Shown: positions 1 to 8,751, counted from the first letter of the stretch. The stretch: DNA of 64,000 nucleotides from Liquorilactobacillus sucicola DSM 21376 = JCM 15457 (GCF_000612445.1 NZ_BALC01000003.1:62001-126000), one strand, 5' to 3'. Program-made: numbers and translations. The notes: generated from the letters alone by a model not told the origin.

Positions 1-1
1 A

Positions 2-115
2 GCAGATGAGTTGATTGGTCAGCAGGAGATAGTTATCAAGAAAATTGACCCAATGCTGCAGAAGATCAATAAGTACCAAGGCGCAACGATTTTCGGCAAT
101 GGCGCAATTGCTTGA
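2..115 (+). CDS. cheA: Chemotaxis histidine kinase CheA, C-terminal end (partial, apparently frameshifted)
   Basis: Only the last residues are inside the window, beginning upstream of base 1. The frame ends KYQGATIFGNGAIA and then hits TGA at 113-115. This matches the end of the CheA regulatory (CheW-like) domain, where GATILGDG.ALILD is the usual form. The expected continuation LILDVNAICNEKKGSK is present in the next frame from base 112 to a TGA at 160-162, so one base appears to be missing near 111-113. With the base restored, the stop would overlap the cheC start as ATGA, a normal coupled junction. CheA phosphorylates CheY in response to receptor signals. Family assignment is good; whether the frameshift is real or a sequencing error cannot be told here. 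Confidence 0.75.
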   Translation, partial: ADELIGQQEIVIKKIDPMLQKINKYQGATIFGNGAIA

Positions 116-158
116 TTTTGGATGTTAATGCTATTTGCAATGAGAAAAAAGGTAGTAA

Positions 159-749
159 ATGATGGGATATTCAGAATTAGAATTAGACGGTTTGAGAGAA
201 GTTATTAATATTGGCGGTGGACACGCAGCAACAAGTATTTCTAAGCTGGTTAACCAAAAAATCGAAATGCATGTTCCAGAAATCAGCATTTTAAGTTATC
301 ATGAACTGTACGAACAAGTGATTGCTGATGATGTTGAGGTTCATGCAGTGGTCAGCAGTATTGTTGGGGACTACAACGGAGTGATTTTGTTTGTTGTTTC
401 TGATGATTCAGCGGATAAACTGTCTGAGTTGATGCTTGGAATGAAGACTGATGATATCAATGTCAAAATGTCAGCGGTCAGCGAGTTGACGAATATTATT
501 TCTAACTCTTTCTTAGGTGCTATCGGGAACTTATTAAATGTCCAATTAGTATCTGCGTTGCCAGTGATTCAAGATGATTATTTTGGGGCGGTCATCAGCA
601 GTGTTTATATGGCACTGGATCAATATGATGACCATATCATGGTGATTAGAAATGAATTTACTTATTCTGAAGAAAAACTAGATGCGTCGTTGTTTTTCAT
701 TCCGGAAACGGGCGTGTTAGAACAAATACTAAAATCTTTAGGAATCTGA
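159..749 (+). CDS. cheC: CheC-type CheY-P phosphatase
   Basis: 196 residues, the usual CheC length. Two phosphatase helices are visible, each with the E-x2-N pattern: LREVINIGGGHAA near residues 12-24 and SELTNIISNSF near 107-117. CheC removes phosphate from CheY-P and takes part in adaptation in Bacillus-type chemotaxis. It starts at ATG 159 (a second in-frame ATG follows at 162), overlapping the restored cheA stop, and is followed 14 bases later by cheY. The two-motif layout distinguishes it from CheX and from the longer FliY downstream, which shares the same fold. Confidence 0.88.
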   Translation: MMGYSELELDGLREVINIGGGHAATSISKLVNQKIEMHVPEISILSYHELYEQVIADDVEVHAVVSSIVGDYNGVILFVVSDDSADKLSELMLGMKTDDINVKMSAVSELTNIISNSFLGAIGNLLNVQLVSALPVIQDDYFGAVISSVYMALDQYDDHIMVIRNEFTYSEEKLDASLFFIPETGVLEQILKSLGI

Positions 750-763
750 GAGGAGCAAATATT

Positions 764-1126
764 TTGGGGAAAAAAGTTTTAATCGTAGATGACGCGGTGT
801 TCATGCGCATGAAATTAAAGGATATTTTGAGTAAAAATGGATATGAGGTCGCTGATGAAGCTCAGAACGGGCAAGAAGCTTTTGAAAAGTATCAGGCAAC
901 AAAGCCGGATCTGGTAACAATGGATATTACGATGCCTGAAGTAGATGGCATTCAGGCTTTGAAGATGATTCGTGAAGCTGATGCAAATGCGAAGGTTATT
1001 ATGTGCAGTGCGATGGGGCAGCAGGGAATGGTTATGGACGCCATCCGTGCTGGGGCCGTTGACTTCATCGTTAAACCATTCGATACAGACCGGGTCATCA
1101 AAGCCATAGATAAAGCTCTTTCCTAA
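764..1126 (+). CDS. cheY: Chemotaxis response regulator CheY
   Basis: A 120-residue single receiver domain with no output domain. The acidic pair D9-D10, the phospho-acceptor D54 (in TMDITMP), the switch residue S82 and K104 followed by P105 are all in place. Phosphorylated CheY binds the flagellar switch (FliM/FliY here) and changes rotation. The start is TTG at 764, supported by AGGAG at 751-755 with 8-base spacing. The gene sits between cheC and cheW, so kinase, phosphatase, regulator and coupling protein form one operon. Confidence 0.95.
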   Translation: MGKKVLIVDDAVFMRMKLKDILSKNGYEVADEAQNGQEAFEKYQATKPDLVTMDITMPEVDGIQALKMIREADANAKVIMCSAMGQQGMVMDAIRAGAVDFIVKPFDTDRVIKAIDKALS

Positions 1127-1147
1127 ATAGTCAGGAGATGATATTAA

Positions 1148-1540
1148 ATGCAAATGATCCTGTTTAAAATGAATCAGCAGTATTATTTGATTTCAGCAGC
1201 TTCTGTTGAAGAAGTTATCGATACGGTACGGATCACCCGTGTCCCACTGGCCCCTAGTTGGGTCAAGGGCTTGATCAACTTGCGTGGGACGGTTATGACA
1301 GTGATCGGCTTATCTGAGCTGATTGGCGTTCCCACCTCGGAAAGCAACCACAACATTCTGATTATGAAAAAGGATGATGAACGCAAAGGTCTGCTGATTG
1401 AAGAAGTGGTTGAAGTTGTTGATATCGACAAAGAAGATATTCAATTAGAAAAAACGGATAAAGAAAAGCATTATCTGGGAATAGTATCCCTAGAGGATAA
1501 GGTAGCAAATGTAGTTGACGTGAACCATTTGATTTTTTGA
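1148..1540 (+). CDS. cheW: Chemotaxis coupling protein CheW
   Basis: 130 residues forming one CheW domain. Typical segments are visible: VEEVIDTVRITRVP, the glycine-rich WVKGLINLRGTVMTVIGL, and the closing IVSLEDKVANVVDVNHL. CheW bridges chemoreceptors and CheA. An AGGAG lies at 1132-1136, before ATG 1148. It is short for the family (about 140-160) because the N-terminal strand begins close to the methionine; no upstream start extends it. It lies directly before fliM, linking the chemotaxis and switch genes. Confidence 0.92.
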   Translation: MQMILFKMNQQYYLISAASVEEVIDTVRITRVPLAPSWVKGLINLRGTVMTVIGLSELIGVPTSESNHNILIMKKDDERKGLLIEEVVEVVDIDKEDIQLEKTDKEKHYLGIVSLEDKVANVVDVNHLIF

Positions 1541-1560
1541 TAAGTGAGTGAGGGATCTGT

Positions 1561-2688
1561 GTGGACCAAGTATTGACGCAACAGGAGATCGATGCACTGC
1601 TGAATGCAATGAGCACCGGTGAGATTGATCAAGAAAAAATTGAAGAGGAAAACGATGCAGCGAAAGTAAAAAGCTACGATTTTAGAAGGCCAACAAAGCT
1701 CTCAAAAGAATACGTCAATACTCTGCACATGATCTTTGAGGACTTTTCAAAAATGGGCAGCAACGTACTTTCAACGCAAATGCGCGCTAATGTCAGACTT
1801 CAATTAGCGGCGATCGAACAAGTCAGTTATGATGAATTCATCCATTCGATCCCGCGGGTAACATTGTTGGGACTTTTTCATTCTGAACCTCTAAAAGGGA
1901 TTCAGATTATTGAAATGAACCAGCAACTATGTATGAAAATGATCGAAATGCTCTGCGGCGGGGCCGATATGGCGACGCAAGACCAGAAGCAGGGTGAAGA
2001 GAGCAAGGAAAAGTCAAAAGATAAAACAGAAAAAAAGCCAGAGGAAAATCCGGAAAAAAACCCTGCACCAACAAGAAAAGAAAAAGAGCCGGCAGAGCAA
2101 GAAGGTAAGCGCAAAGCCCATGATAAGAAGGGGTTCACCGACATTGAGCTGGCTGTTCTTGAAGAGGTTGTCAAAGGGCTGACTGAGGTCTTTCAAAATT
2201 CATGGAAAGAAATTGTTGAACTTGATACGACTTTAGATGGACTGGACACGAATCCGCAATTGCTGCAGAATATGTCACCGAATGAACCAGTCGTTTTAAG
2301 TACCTTTACGATCAATATCGGAGAAACTAGCACATTTATTAATCTGTGTATTCCATATGTTTTCTTTGAAGGGATCACTGATAAGCTGAGCTTCGGTAAT
2401 TGGTTTGACTCAAGTCAAAAATTTGACCGCAATGATGAGCGCGAACTCCGTAAGGGGTTAAACGGAGTCGATATGAATATTGAGGTCCTGCTAGGGGAAT
2501 CTGAGATGGATCTGTCTGACTTCCTACATTTGGAAGTAGGGGATGTTGTTAAGTTGGACAGTAAAATTGCAGAACCGTTGGATTCCTATATTGAGGGGCA
2601 TCCATTCTACCGTGTAAAACCGGGAAAGAAGAATGGACAATTGGCAGTTGAATTGATAGATAAATTGGAAGGGGAACAAGACGAATGA
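1561..2688 (+). CDS. fliM: Flagellar motor switch protein FliM
   Basis: 375 residues, starting at GTG. Residues 5-16 (LTQQEIDALLNA) match the N-terminal CheY-P-binding peptide of FliM. A CheC-like middle domain follows, and the C-terminal SpoA domain (FLHLEVGDVVKLDS...) ends the protein. Between roughly residues 137 and 188 lies a Lys/Glu/Pro-rich hydrophilic insertion inside the middle domain, which makes the protein about 40 residues longer than Bacillus FliM. FliM is part of the cytoplasmic C-ring. Its stop overlaps the fliY start in ATGA (2685-2688), so translation is probably coupled. Confidence 0.95.
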   Translation: MDQVLTQQEIDALLNAMSTGEIDQEKIEEENDAAKVKSYDFRRPTKLSKEYVNTLHMIFEDFSKMGSNVLSTQMRANVRLQLAAIEQVSYDEFIHSIPRVTLLGLFHSEPLKGIQIIEMNQQLCMKMIEMLCGGADMATQDQKQGEESKEKSKDKTEKKPEENPEKNPAPTRKEKEPAEQEGKRKAHDKKGFTDIELAVLEEVVKGLTEVFQNSWKEIVELDTTLDGLDTNPQLLQNMSPNEPVVLSTFTINIGETSTFINLCIPYVFFEGITDKLSFGNWFDSSQKFDRNDERELRKGLNGVDMNIEVLLGESEMDLSDFLHLEVGDVVKLDSKIAEPLDSYIEGHPFYRVKPGKKNGQLAVELIDKLEGEQDE

Positions 2689-3875
2689 GCGACGGTTTAT
2701 CACAAGCAGAAATTGATGCATTAATGAATGCAAATTCAGGAGCAGAAGATGAGTCACAAGAAAGTCAAAAGCCTGAAGACACAGGAGTTGACGAGCAGAC
2801 AAAGCAGGACATTATTGGTGAAGTCGGCAACATTTCAATGTCGCAAGCGGCAACTACGCTTTCGTCGATTCTTGCACGTCGTGTCAGCATCACAACACCG
2901 CGTGTTACCAAAGTCAAGTTCGCTGATTTACTCTCAGGGATCGAGGCGCCTAAGGTTGCAACAACGGTTGAATTTAAAGAAGGTTTGATGGGCACAAATC
3001 TGATGCTGCTGGAAGTCAAAGACGCGATCATAATTGCTGATTTGATGATGGGCGGCGATGGCACGACTAAATCCGACAAATTTACCGAACTGGAGCTGAG
3101 TGCGGTAGCAGAGGCAATGAATCAGATGATTGGTTCAGCGTCTACCTCAATGGCAACAATGATCACGCGTAAAGTCGATATTTTGCCGCCAACGGTGAAA
3201 TTGTGGAAGGAACCAGCAAGTGTTGAATATGATGGGATTGACAAGGAACAAGTAATCTATCGTATTTCCTTTAAACTATCGGTTGAAGGCTTGATCGAAA
3301 GTGAGATCATGCAGATCTTTACGGAAGATATGGTCTCCGATATAACTGATGCGATGATGTCAGATAAGGCAACTGTTGTTGATGATCGAGAAAGTGAGAA
3401 AAAAGCAGCAGAGCAAGAGGCAGAGGTTACGAAGACTGCGGAGACTGCACAAGAACCAGCAGCTTCGCAAATGACGGCTGCACAGCCGCAGCCTGAAAAG
3501 GCACAAGCCGCGACAACACAACCAAAACATGCAACAACTCAAGCCAAACCGCAGCAGAAAGTTGAAGTCAGCACGCCTGATTTTCAGCGCTTGAGTGAAA
3601 AAGAAGTTGCTGAGGGCGATAACTTGGATCTAATTTTGGATGTCCCTTTGAATTTAAGTGTTGTCTTAGGACGAAGCGAGAAAACTGTCAGGGATATTCT
3701 CTCATTCAATTCAGGTTCGGTGATTGAATTAGATAAGTTAACGGATGAACCCTTGGAGATTTTGCTGAATGGCAAGCCAATTGCTACAGGTGAAGTCGTT
3801 GTTATCAATGAAAACTTCGGTGTCCGTATAACTAATATTCTCTCACCTAATCAGCGGATCAATCGGATGAATTAA
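2685..3875 (+). CDS. fliY: Flagellar motor switch protein FliY (FliN-type with CheC domain)
   Basis: 396 residues. It opens with GLSQAEIDALMNA, the same type of CheY-binding peptide as FliM. A CheC-like phosphatase domain follows, with GEVGNISMSQAA near residues 45-56 and SAVAEAMNQMIGSA further on. After that comes a Gln/Ala/Lys-rich flexible linker (about 235-300) and a FliN-type SpoA domain (LDLILDVPLNLSVVLGRSEK to the end). This CheC-plus-FliN architecture is FliY of Firmicutes, which builds the C-ring and dephosphorylates CheY-P. It is the last gene before a terminator-like hairpin and a new promoter. Confidence 0.93.
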   Translation: MSDGLSQAEIDALMNANSGAEDESQESQKPEDTGVDEQTKQDIIGEVGNISMSQAATTLSSILARRVSITTPRVTKVKFADLLSGIEAPKVATTVEFKEGLMGTNLMLLEVKDAIIIADLMMGGDGTTKSDKFTELELSAVAEAMNQMIGSASTSMATMITRKVDILPPTVKLWKEPASVEYDGIDKEQVIYRISFKLSVEGLIESEIMQIFTEDMVSDITDAMMSDKATVVDDRESEKKAAEQEAEVTKTAETAQEPAASQMTAAQPQPEKAQAATTQPKHATTQAKPQQKVEVSTPDFQRLSEKEVAEGDNLDLILDVPLNLSVVLGRSEKTVRDILSFNSGSVIELDKLTDEPLEILLNGKPIATGEVVVINENFGVRITNILSPNQRINRMN

Positions 3876-3938
3876 TCAAGGACAGCGGACGGTAACGGGT
3901 CCTTGACTAAGATTAATTATTAAGAAAACCTTAAGATT

Positions 3939-3974
3939 AAAAAAAGTTAGCCGAGAGGTTTAACTTTTTTTATT
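3939..3974 (+). terminator. Hairpin with T-run after fliY
   Basis: AAAAAAGTTA pairs with TAACTTTTTT around the loop GCCGAGAGGTT, ending in a T-run. The stem is AT-rich and therefore weak. It separates fliY from flgM. An additional imperfect repeat (TCAAGGAC/GTCCTTGA) lies just upstream at about 3876-3907. Confidence 0.5.
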
Positions 3975-3985
3975 TTCGCCGATAA
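3960..3985 (+). promoter_or_regulatory. Sigma-28 (sigma-D) type promoter for flgM-flgN-flgK-flgL
   Basis: GCCGATAA at 3978-3985 is an exact match to the -10 element of sigma-28/sigma-D promoters. The -35 position 14 bases upstream reads TTAA (3960-3963), a partial match to TAAA. The site lies 42 bases before flgM, the expected class of gene for this sigma factor. The -10 match is direct; the assignment is inference from position and family knowledge. Confidence 0.6.
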
Positions 3986-4027
3986 AGTTACTATAGGACA
4001 TTTCAGAACGAGAAGGGAGCGGCTCTG

Positions 4028-4324
4028 ATGAAGATAGAAGGATTTCAAAATAATAATTATAACGATCAGATCAATCGGCTTAAGGGCGATCAAAACAAAG
4101 TAAAACAGGTTAAACGCCAAGAAAACAGCAAGGCTTTAGATGTCAGCCTTTCGGCTAAAACACAAAAAATCCGTGAGAACAGCCAAACAGAAGCAGAGGC
4201 AGGGCTTGATCCTGAGCGTGTTGCTAGCTTAAAAAAAGCAATCAAAGATGGCAATTATAAGGTTTCGGCTGAAAAAATCGCTTCAAAAATGATGGCTGAA
4301 TTTGATATCAACAAGGATAATTAG
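4028..4324 (+). CDS. flgM: Anti-sigma-28 factor FlgM
   Basis: 98 residues, a usual FlgM size. The N-terminal half is polar and probably disordered. The C-terminal half (GLDPERVASLKKAIKDGNYKVSAEKIASKMM) is the classic FlgM helix pair that binds sigma-28. FlgM holds the late flagellar sigma factor inactive until the hook is finished and FlgM is exported. It starts at ATG 4028 after AAGGGAG and is the first gene after a sigma-28-type -10 box, giving the expected feedback on late genes. flgN follows after 3 bases. Confidence 0.9.
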   Translation: MKIEGFQNNNYNDQINRLKGDQNKVKQVKRQENSKALDVSLSAKTQKIRENSQTEAEAGLDPERVASLKKAIKDGNYKVSAEKIASKMMAEFDINKDN

Positions 4325-4327
4325 CCT

Positions 4328-4687
4328 ATGAAGGAAAGCGAATTTCAATTGCAATTGGCGGCTTTTTTGCGCCTACTAAAGAAAGAAAAGAATTTCTTGA
4401 TTAAGGACCAGGCAGAAAAACTGGTTGAGTTAGTCAAGCAAAAAGAAAAATATGTTCCCATCCTTAATGGATATCAGGGAGCAGCTTCGCCTAAAACTAA
4501 GGAATTAGCAGCACAGATTCAGGTGCAGCAAGATGAGAATATGCTGTTGACAAAGCAGGCTCTCAGCTACCAGAAGATGCTGATGACAGCGATTAAGGAT
4601 AACATTAAAGCGCCTGGAGCTACATATTCGAAGTATAAAACAGTTAAGCAGCAAGCAAGAACAGCATTGATTGATCGAGAAGTGTAA
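4328..4687 (+). CDS. flgN: FlgN-like chaperone for hook-associated proteins
   Basis: 119 residues, almost entirely helical and charged, with heptad-like patterns (KEKNFLIKDQAEKLVELVKQKEKYV). This fits FlgN, the export chaperone of FlgK and FlgL, although sequence conservation in this family is low. The strongest evidence is position: it is between flgM and flgK, the standard FlgM-FlgN-FlgK-FlgL order of Firmicutes. An AAGGAGGAA sequence after its stop serves flgK. Confidence 0.78.
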   Translation: MKESEFQLQLAAFLRLLKKEKNFLIKDQAEKLVELVKQKEKYVPILNGYQGAASPKTKELAAQIQVQQDENMLLTKQALSYQKMLMTAIKDNIKAPGATYSKYKTVKQQARTALIDREV

Positions 4688-4699
4688 GGAGGAATTTGA

Positions 4700-6222
4700 A
4701 TGGTTGGGTTATTCGGCACTTTGGGGACGGCAACTAGCGGAATGGGCGCGAACCAGATTGCACTTCAAACAAGCAGTCATAATATCGCGAATACCAATAC
4801 GGATGGATATTCACGCCAGCGGGTCGATATGAAAACAACAACACCTTATAATATGGCGGGTGTTGGTATGATTGGGACTGGTGTTGAAGCTAACGGGGTG
4901 GAACGTGTTGTGAATGATTTTGTTCGTTCGCAGATTCGTGAAGCTAATGCGCAGTATCAGTTCTATAATGAAAAGTCAGATGTGTTGGGACAACTTGAAG
5001 ATACACTGAATGAACCCTCTGACAGCGGTGTTGTCAGTCAATTGTCCAAGTTGTCCGATAGTTGGACACAACTTTCGAAGAATCCGGAGATGGGAACTTC
5101 AAAAGCAACTGTAGTCGAGACAGCTAGCAGCTTTGCTGATACGGTGCGTGAGATGGCGGATAAGGTTGGCAAGCTTAAAGCCGATACAACACAGAATATT
5201 GCTAAAACAGCGCTTGATTTTAATGAAAAAATCAAGCAGCTGCAATCGTTGAATGAACAAGTCTATAATCTAAACAGTTCAGGCGAAACACCGAATGACT
5301 TGTTAGACACACGAGATAATTTATTGAAGGATATCTCTAGTTTGGCGAATGTCACAACCGCAATTGATAGGTATGGGCGGGCTTCAATTCAACTTTCGGG
5401 ACAGACAATCCTGAATGGGGATGAACGCAATACGCTCAGTGTGGTCGTTGGCACCCAGAACGGACAGGCTGCGGTCGCTAAAGACGGAGATACAACGACG
5501 GGGACACAGACGCTTTCAGGTGACTATGCTGCTGGAACGATTCTGCTGACCAAGAATGCTGCTGACGGTAACGCGGCATTCACAAAACTTGATGTTCCTT
5601 CTGGAAGCTTGGGTGGGCTGCAGGCATCTGTCAATGAAATTCAGACGCATCTGCAAGAGCTGAATGACTTTGCGGCAACGGTCGCCAAAACAACTAATAT
5701 GGTCTTTTCTGACGGTAAGCAGAGCACAAGCGGTTTCTTTAGCATTGGGAATGATCCAGCTAGTTATGCTGCAAATCTTAAGGTCGATTCAACCCTTGCA
5801 CTAATCCATCATTGATACCCGCCGGGACAACCTCCGCTGCTGGTGACGGATCACGCGCGTTAGCAATTGCTAATTTGAATAATCTGAAGTTAAACTATCC
5901 GTTTTCAGATAGTGACTTGGCAAGTTATGACAAGACTAATATGACGTTTGCCCAAAAGGATGGCGGTTCAAGTTACGCAGATGCTTTCAATAACATTGTG
6001 ACGAAGAACGGAATTTCCAAACAGCAGGCAGACAATACGTCCTCGGCACAGCTTTCACTTTTGAACCAGCTTGAGTATAAGAATGAGTCGATGTCTGGTG
6101 TTTCAATCAATGAGGAAATGTCGGATGTTATTCGTTTCCAGCAAGGTTTCCAAGCCAATGCACGTATTATTTCAGTCGTGTCTGAAATGCTGGACACATT
6201 GATCAATAGAACAGGAGTGTAG
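4700..6222 (+). pseudogene. flgK: Hook-associated protein FlgK, split by a one-base frameshift
   Basis: The 5' frame (4700-5815) has the FlgK N-terminus: FGTLGTATSGMGANQIALQT and the SHNIANTNTDGYSR signature. It runs off at VDSTLALIHH. The C-terminal D0/D1 helices (MSDVIRFQQGFQANARIISVV) lie one frame back, ending at 6222. Inserting one base at 5800/5801 joins them smoothly as VDSTLA-SNPSLIPAGTT, giving about 507 residues, normal for FlgK. FlgK is the first hook-filament junction protein and is needed for filament growth. A true mutation would leave cells without filaments; a sequencing error is the alternative. An AAGGAGGAA ribosome site precedes ATG 4700. Confidence 0.9.
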
Positions 6223-6228
6223 AGACAT

Positions 6229-7149
6229 ATGCGAATTTCGGATAATATGACCTACAATGACTTTCTTAAAAACTTAACAACGAATACGAATAAGGTTCAA
6301 AAAACGATGAATCAGCTGTCATCCTTCAAGGAAGTCAGCAAACCATCAGATAATCCGCTGCTAGTCTCGAAAATCATGGATCTTAATGTTTCGCTAGCAC
6401 AAAATAAGACTTATTCCAGTACAATCGCGGATGGTATCTCGTGGTCACAGACACAATACGCTGCTCTGAATGGGGTAACTACTTCGATGCAGCGAATCAG
6501 TGCGTTGATCCAGTCTTCGGCTAACGGCTCGACACCAACAGAGGCCGTTAAGGCTAATAAAGATGAAGTCGAACAGTTGATTTCGGGCGTGGTCGATTCG
6601 CTGAATACTAACTTTGACGGACGTTATATTTTTGGTGGGCAGAATACAACAACAGTTCCGTTTGAAGTTGAGAAGAAAGACGGCGAGATCACTGGTATCA
6701 AGTACAATGGGACGGCACAGGACTTGCCACGCGAGATTGCCAAGGGTGTCGGCGTTAATTTGTTCGCAGATGGTTCGAAACTGATGAACTTGACGGACAG
6801 CGCACAAACGGGTGAAAATATCAGTGGCTATTTCAATAAGCTAATTACGGCTTTAAAAAATGATGATAAAGAAACATTGTCAGGCAGTTTATTGAAAGAA
6901 AGCCAAGATTACACCGATAACTTTACGACCGCACAGGCAAAAATCAGTACGATTGCAACTCGTTTGCAGGCAGCTTCCTCAAGAAATGAAACCGAACGTA
7001 CAAACCTGACAGATGTCTTGTCAGATAAACAAGATGTTGATGTTGCACAGAAGTACATGGAGTACCAGAACCAGATGACCTCATATCGCGCAACGTTGGC
7101 GATGGGGACAAAAATCATGCAGACAACGATTTTGGATTATTTACATTAA
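6229..7149 (+). CDS. flgL: Hook-associated protein FlgL
   Basis: 306 residues. The N-terminal helix (RISDNMTYNDFLKNLTTNTNKVQKTMNQLSS, read in part) and the flagellin-like C-terminus (VDVAQKYMEYQNQMTSYRATLAMG) mark FlgL. It is the second hook-filament junction protein. The middle contains the family signature FDGRYIFGGQNT. It starts six bases after the flgK stop and is intact, unlike flgK. Downstream, the motility genes are interrupted by about 20 kb of sugar genes before flagellin appears. Confidence 0.93.
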   Translation: MRISDNMTYNDFLKNLTTNTNKVQKTMNQLSSFKEVSKPSDNPLLVSKIMDLNVSLAQNKTYSSTIADGISWSQTQYAALNGVTTSMQRISALIQSSANGSTPTEAVKANKDEVEQLISGVVDSLNTNFDGRYIFGGQNTTTVPFEVEKKDGEITGIKYNGTAQDLPREIAKGVGVNLFADGSKLMNLTDSAQTGENISGYFNKLITALKNDDKETLSGSLLKESQDYTDNFTTAQAKISTIATRLQAASSRNETERTNLTDVLSDKQDVDVAQKYMEYQNQMTSYRATLAMGTKIMQTTILDYLH

Positions 7150-7164
7150 GAGTATAGGTAGCAA

Positions 7165-7392
7165 ATGAAAATTTCAGCCAATTCAATTAGAATAACCAAG
7201 TAACGATAATTGTTTTTATACTGGAGAATCGCAGAGAAACCGACTATCTTTAATTGGCGATGTTATTGTAACTGGCACATCATTAACAGCGGTTGAGAGA
7301 ATATTGAATCAAGCAGAACAAATAGTATTAATAAATGTGCGATTTTAGCTGAAGATGAGACAATTAAGCGAAGATATCTTTTATTTAGCTAA
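7165..7392 (+). pseudogene. Possible decayed small gene after flgL (unrecognised)
   Basis: ATG 7165 is preceded by AGGTAG and opens a 12-codon frame MKISANSIRITK. A continuation reads NDNCFYTGESQRNRL, then SLIGDVIVTGTSLTAVERIL and NQAEQIVLINVRF in a shifted frame to TAG 7346-7348. A third frame carries ILAEDETIKRRYLLFS to 7392. Two compensating shifts would give a 75-residue protein. The composition looks coding, and the position directly after flgL suggests a motility-linked gene, but I do not recognise the family. The remaining gap to 7590 shows no gene. Confidence 0.3.
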
Positions 7393-7590
7393 ATTGCCAT
7401 TACTTCGGTAGAATTAAGCTAATAGTATGAAGCTTCATAAGTGTATAGTAAAAAGCCTTTTTCTAGAAAAATAAATGAGTTAACCACCTCTTTTAAGTAA
7501 TAGTCACTGTCAAATTAATAACTATAGCAAAAAAAATAAAATTTGTGTTATATTAATTCTGAAAGCCTTTACTTTTTTGGAGGATAAATT

Positions 7591-8583
7591 ATGAATCAAA
7601 GAGTTTTAAATATGCTGCATACATTAAATTCACTCGAAAAAAAGCAGAAAAAGGATGCTTGTTATCTTGAAGAGATGCCAGTGAAAGCATTTAGCAAAGA
7701 CCTTTCTGAAAAAAAGAAAATCAAGGTCCTCAATAATTATTTTTTTCGTAATAAGGATATATATGTAAGCAAGCACAATCGGTTTGCACCTTATCCGTTA
7801 CACGCACATACTTTTTTAGAGATTAATTATATGCTTGAGGGAAATGCTGATCAAGTAGTTAATGGGAAACCAATCTTTTTACATCGTGGAGACTTGCTGG
7901 TACTAGATGTAGGAGCTGAGCATTCGATCGGTACGCTGGGAGAAAGGGATTTATTAATCAATATTCTCTTTCGTAATTCCAATATAAATATTGATTTTTT
8001 AAAAGATTTGCGACGTAGTAGGAGTGTTTTATACGATTTTTTATTAAAAAGTCCAATTAAGGCTAATGAAAAACAAAATTATTTAGTTTTTCGAACGGCT
8101 AAAAATAACAAAATAGCACAAATCATGGATGAGATAATTGAGGAGTATTTTTTAAAAAAAGAATTTTCTGATACCATTATTAAATCTTATCTCCACATTC
8201 TAGTTACTAATTTGGTTCGAGACTATCAAATTGTTGATCAGCAGCCACAAAGCAAAACAAGAAAAATAGTTATTGAAATATTGGATGAAATTGATAAAAA
8301 TTATAGTACTATAACATTACAAAAAGTTGCCAACATGTTTGGATATAATAAAAATTATTTGAGTAATTTATTTAAAAAAGAAGTTAACAAATCTTTTTCC
8401 GAAGTAGTTATTCAAAAGAAAATGACTCAAGCTCATACATTGATAATGTCGACTTCGCTTCCAATTAGCAAAATAGTGGAGGCCGTGGGTATTTCTAATA
8501 AAAGTTTCTTCTATAAAAAATATTACGATTTTTATAAAGAAAAACCATTGGCTGATCGGCAACAAAATTTAATTAATATTTAA
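7591..8583 (+). CDS. AraC family regulator, probably of the L-rhamnose genes
   Basis: 330 residues. A cupin-like sensor domain includes PYPLHAHTFLEINYMLEG and the HRGDLLVLDVGAEHS loop (about residues 70-120). The last 100 residues hold two helix-turn-helix units (LQKVANMFGYNKNYLSNLFK and ISKIVEAVGISNKSFFYKKY). This is the sensor/activator layout of RhaR/RhaS-type regulators. It is transcribed in the same direction as the rhamnose genes but is separated from them by a strong terminator. An AGGA sequence precedes the ATG. The effector is inferred from the neighbours only. Confidence 0.8.
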   Translation: MNQRVLNMLHTLNSLEKKQKKDACYLEEMPVKAFSKDLSEKKKIKVLNNYFFRNKDIYVSKHNRFAPYPLHAHTFLEINYMLEGNADQVVNGKPIFLHRGDLLVLDVGAEHSIGTLGERDLLINILFRNSNINIDFLKDLRRSRSVLYDFLLKSPIKANEKQNYLVFRTAKNNKIAQIMDEIIEEYFLKKEFSDTIIKSYLHILVTNLVRDYQIVDQQPQSKTRKIVIEILDEIDKNYSTITLQKVANMFGYNKNYLSNLFKKEVNKSFSEVVIQKKMTQAHTLIMSTSLPISKIVEAVGISNKSFFYKKYYDFYKEKPLADRQQNLINI

Positions 8584-8586
8584 GCT

Positions 8587-8626
8587 AAGGCTTACTGTAA
8601 TTAGCAAATTACAGTAGGCCTTTTTT
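8587..8626 (+). terminator. Strong rho-independent terminator after the AraC regulator
   Basis: A 16-bp stem, 8587-8602 with 8607-8622, encloses the 4-base loop AGCA. It has one wobble pair and continues into a T-run. It isolates the regulator from the rhamnose operon. Confidence 0.9.
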
Positions 8627-8672
8627 AAAATTCATATGTATATATGTTAATTAAGTTCTGTCTTTTTGCCAT

Positions 8673-8686
8673 TGTAAGCGGATACA
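8673..8686 (+). promoter_or_regulatory. cre-like operator upstream of the rhamnose MFS
   Basis: TGTAAGCGGATACA differs from the catabolite-responsive element TGWAANCGNTNWCA at one position. It lies 66 bases before ATG 8752. A TTGTAA (8672) and TAATAT (8697) pair with 19-base spacing would place it over the -35 region. This suggests CcpA repression when glucose is present. Confidence 0.55.
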
Positions 8687-8751
8687 CAGAGTGGTGTAAT
8701 ATTCAGTGTACACAAGAGAGGATATCCGCAAAACTATTAAGGGGTGGCGAG

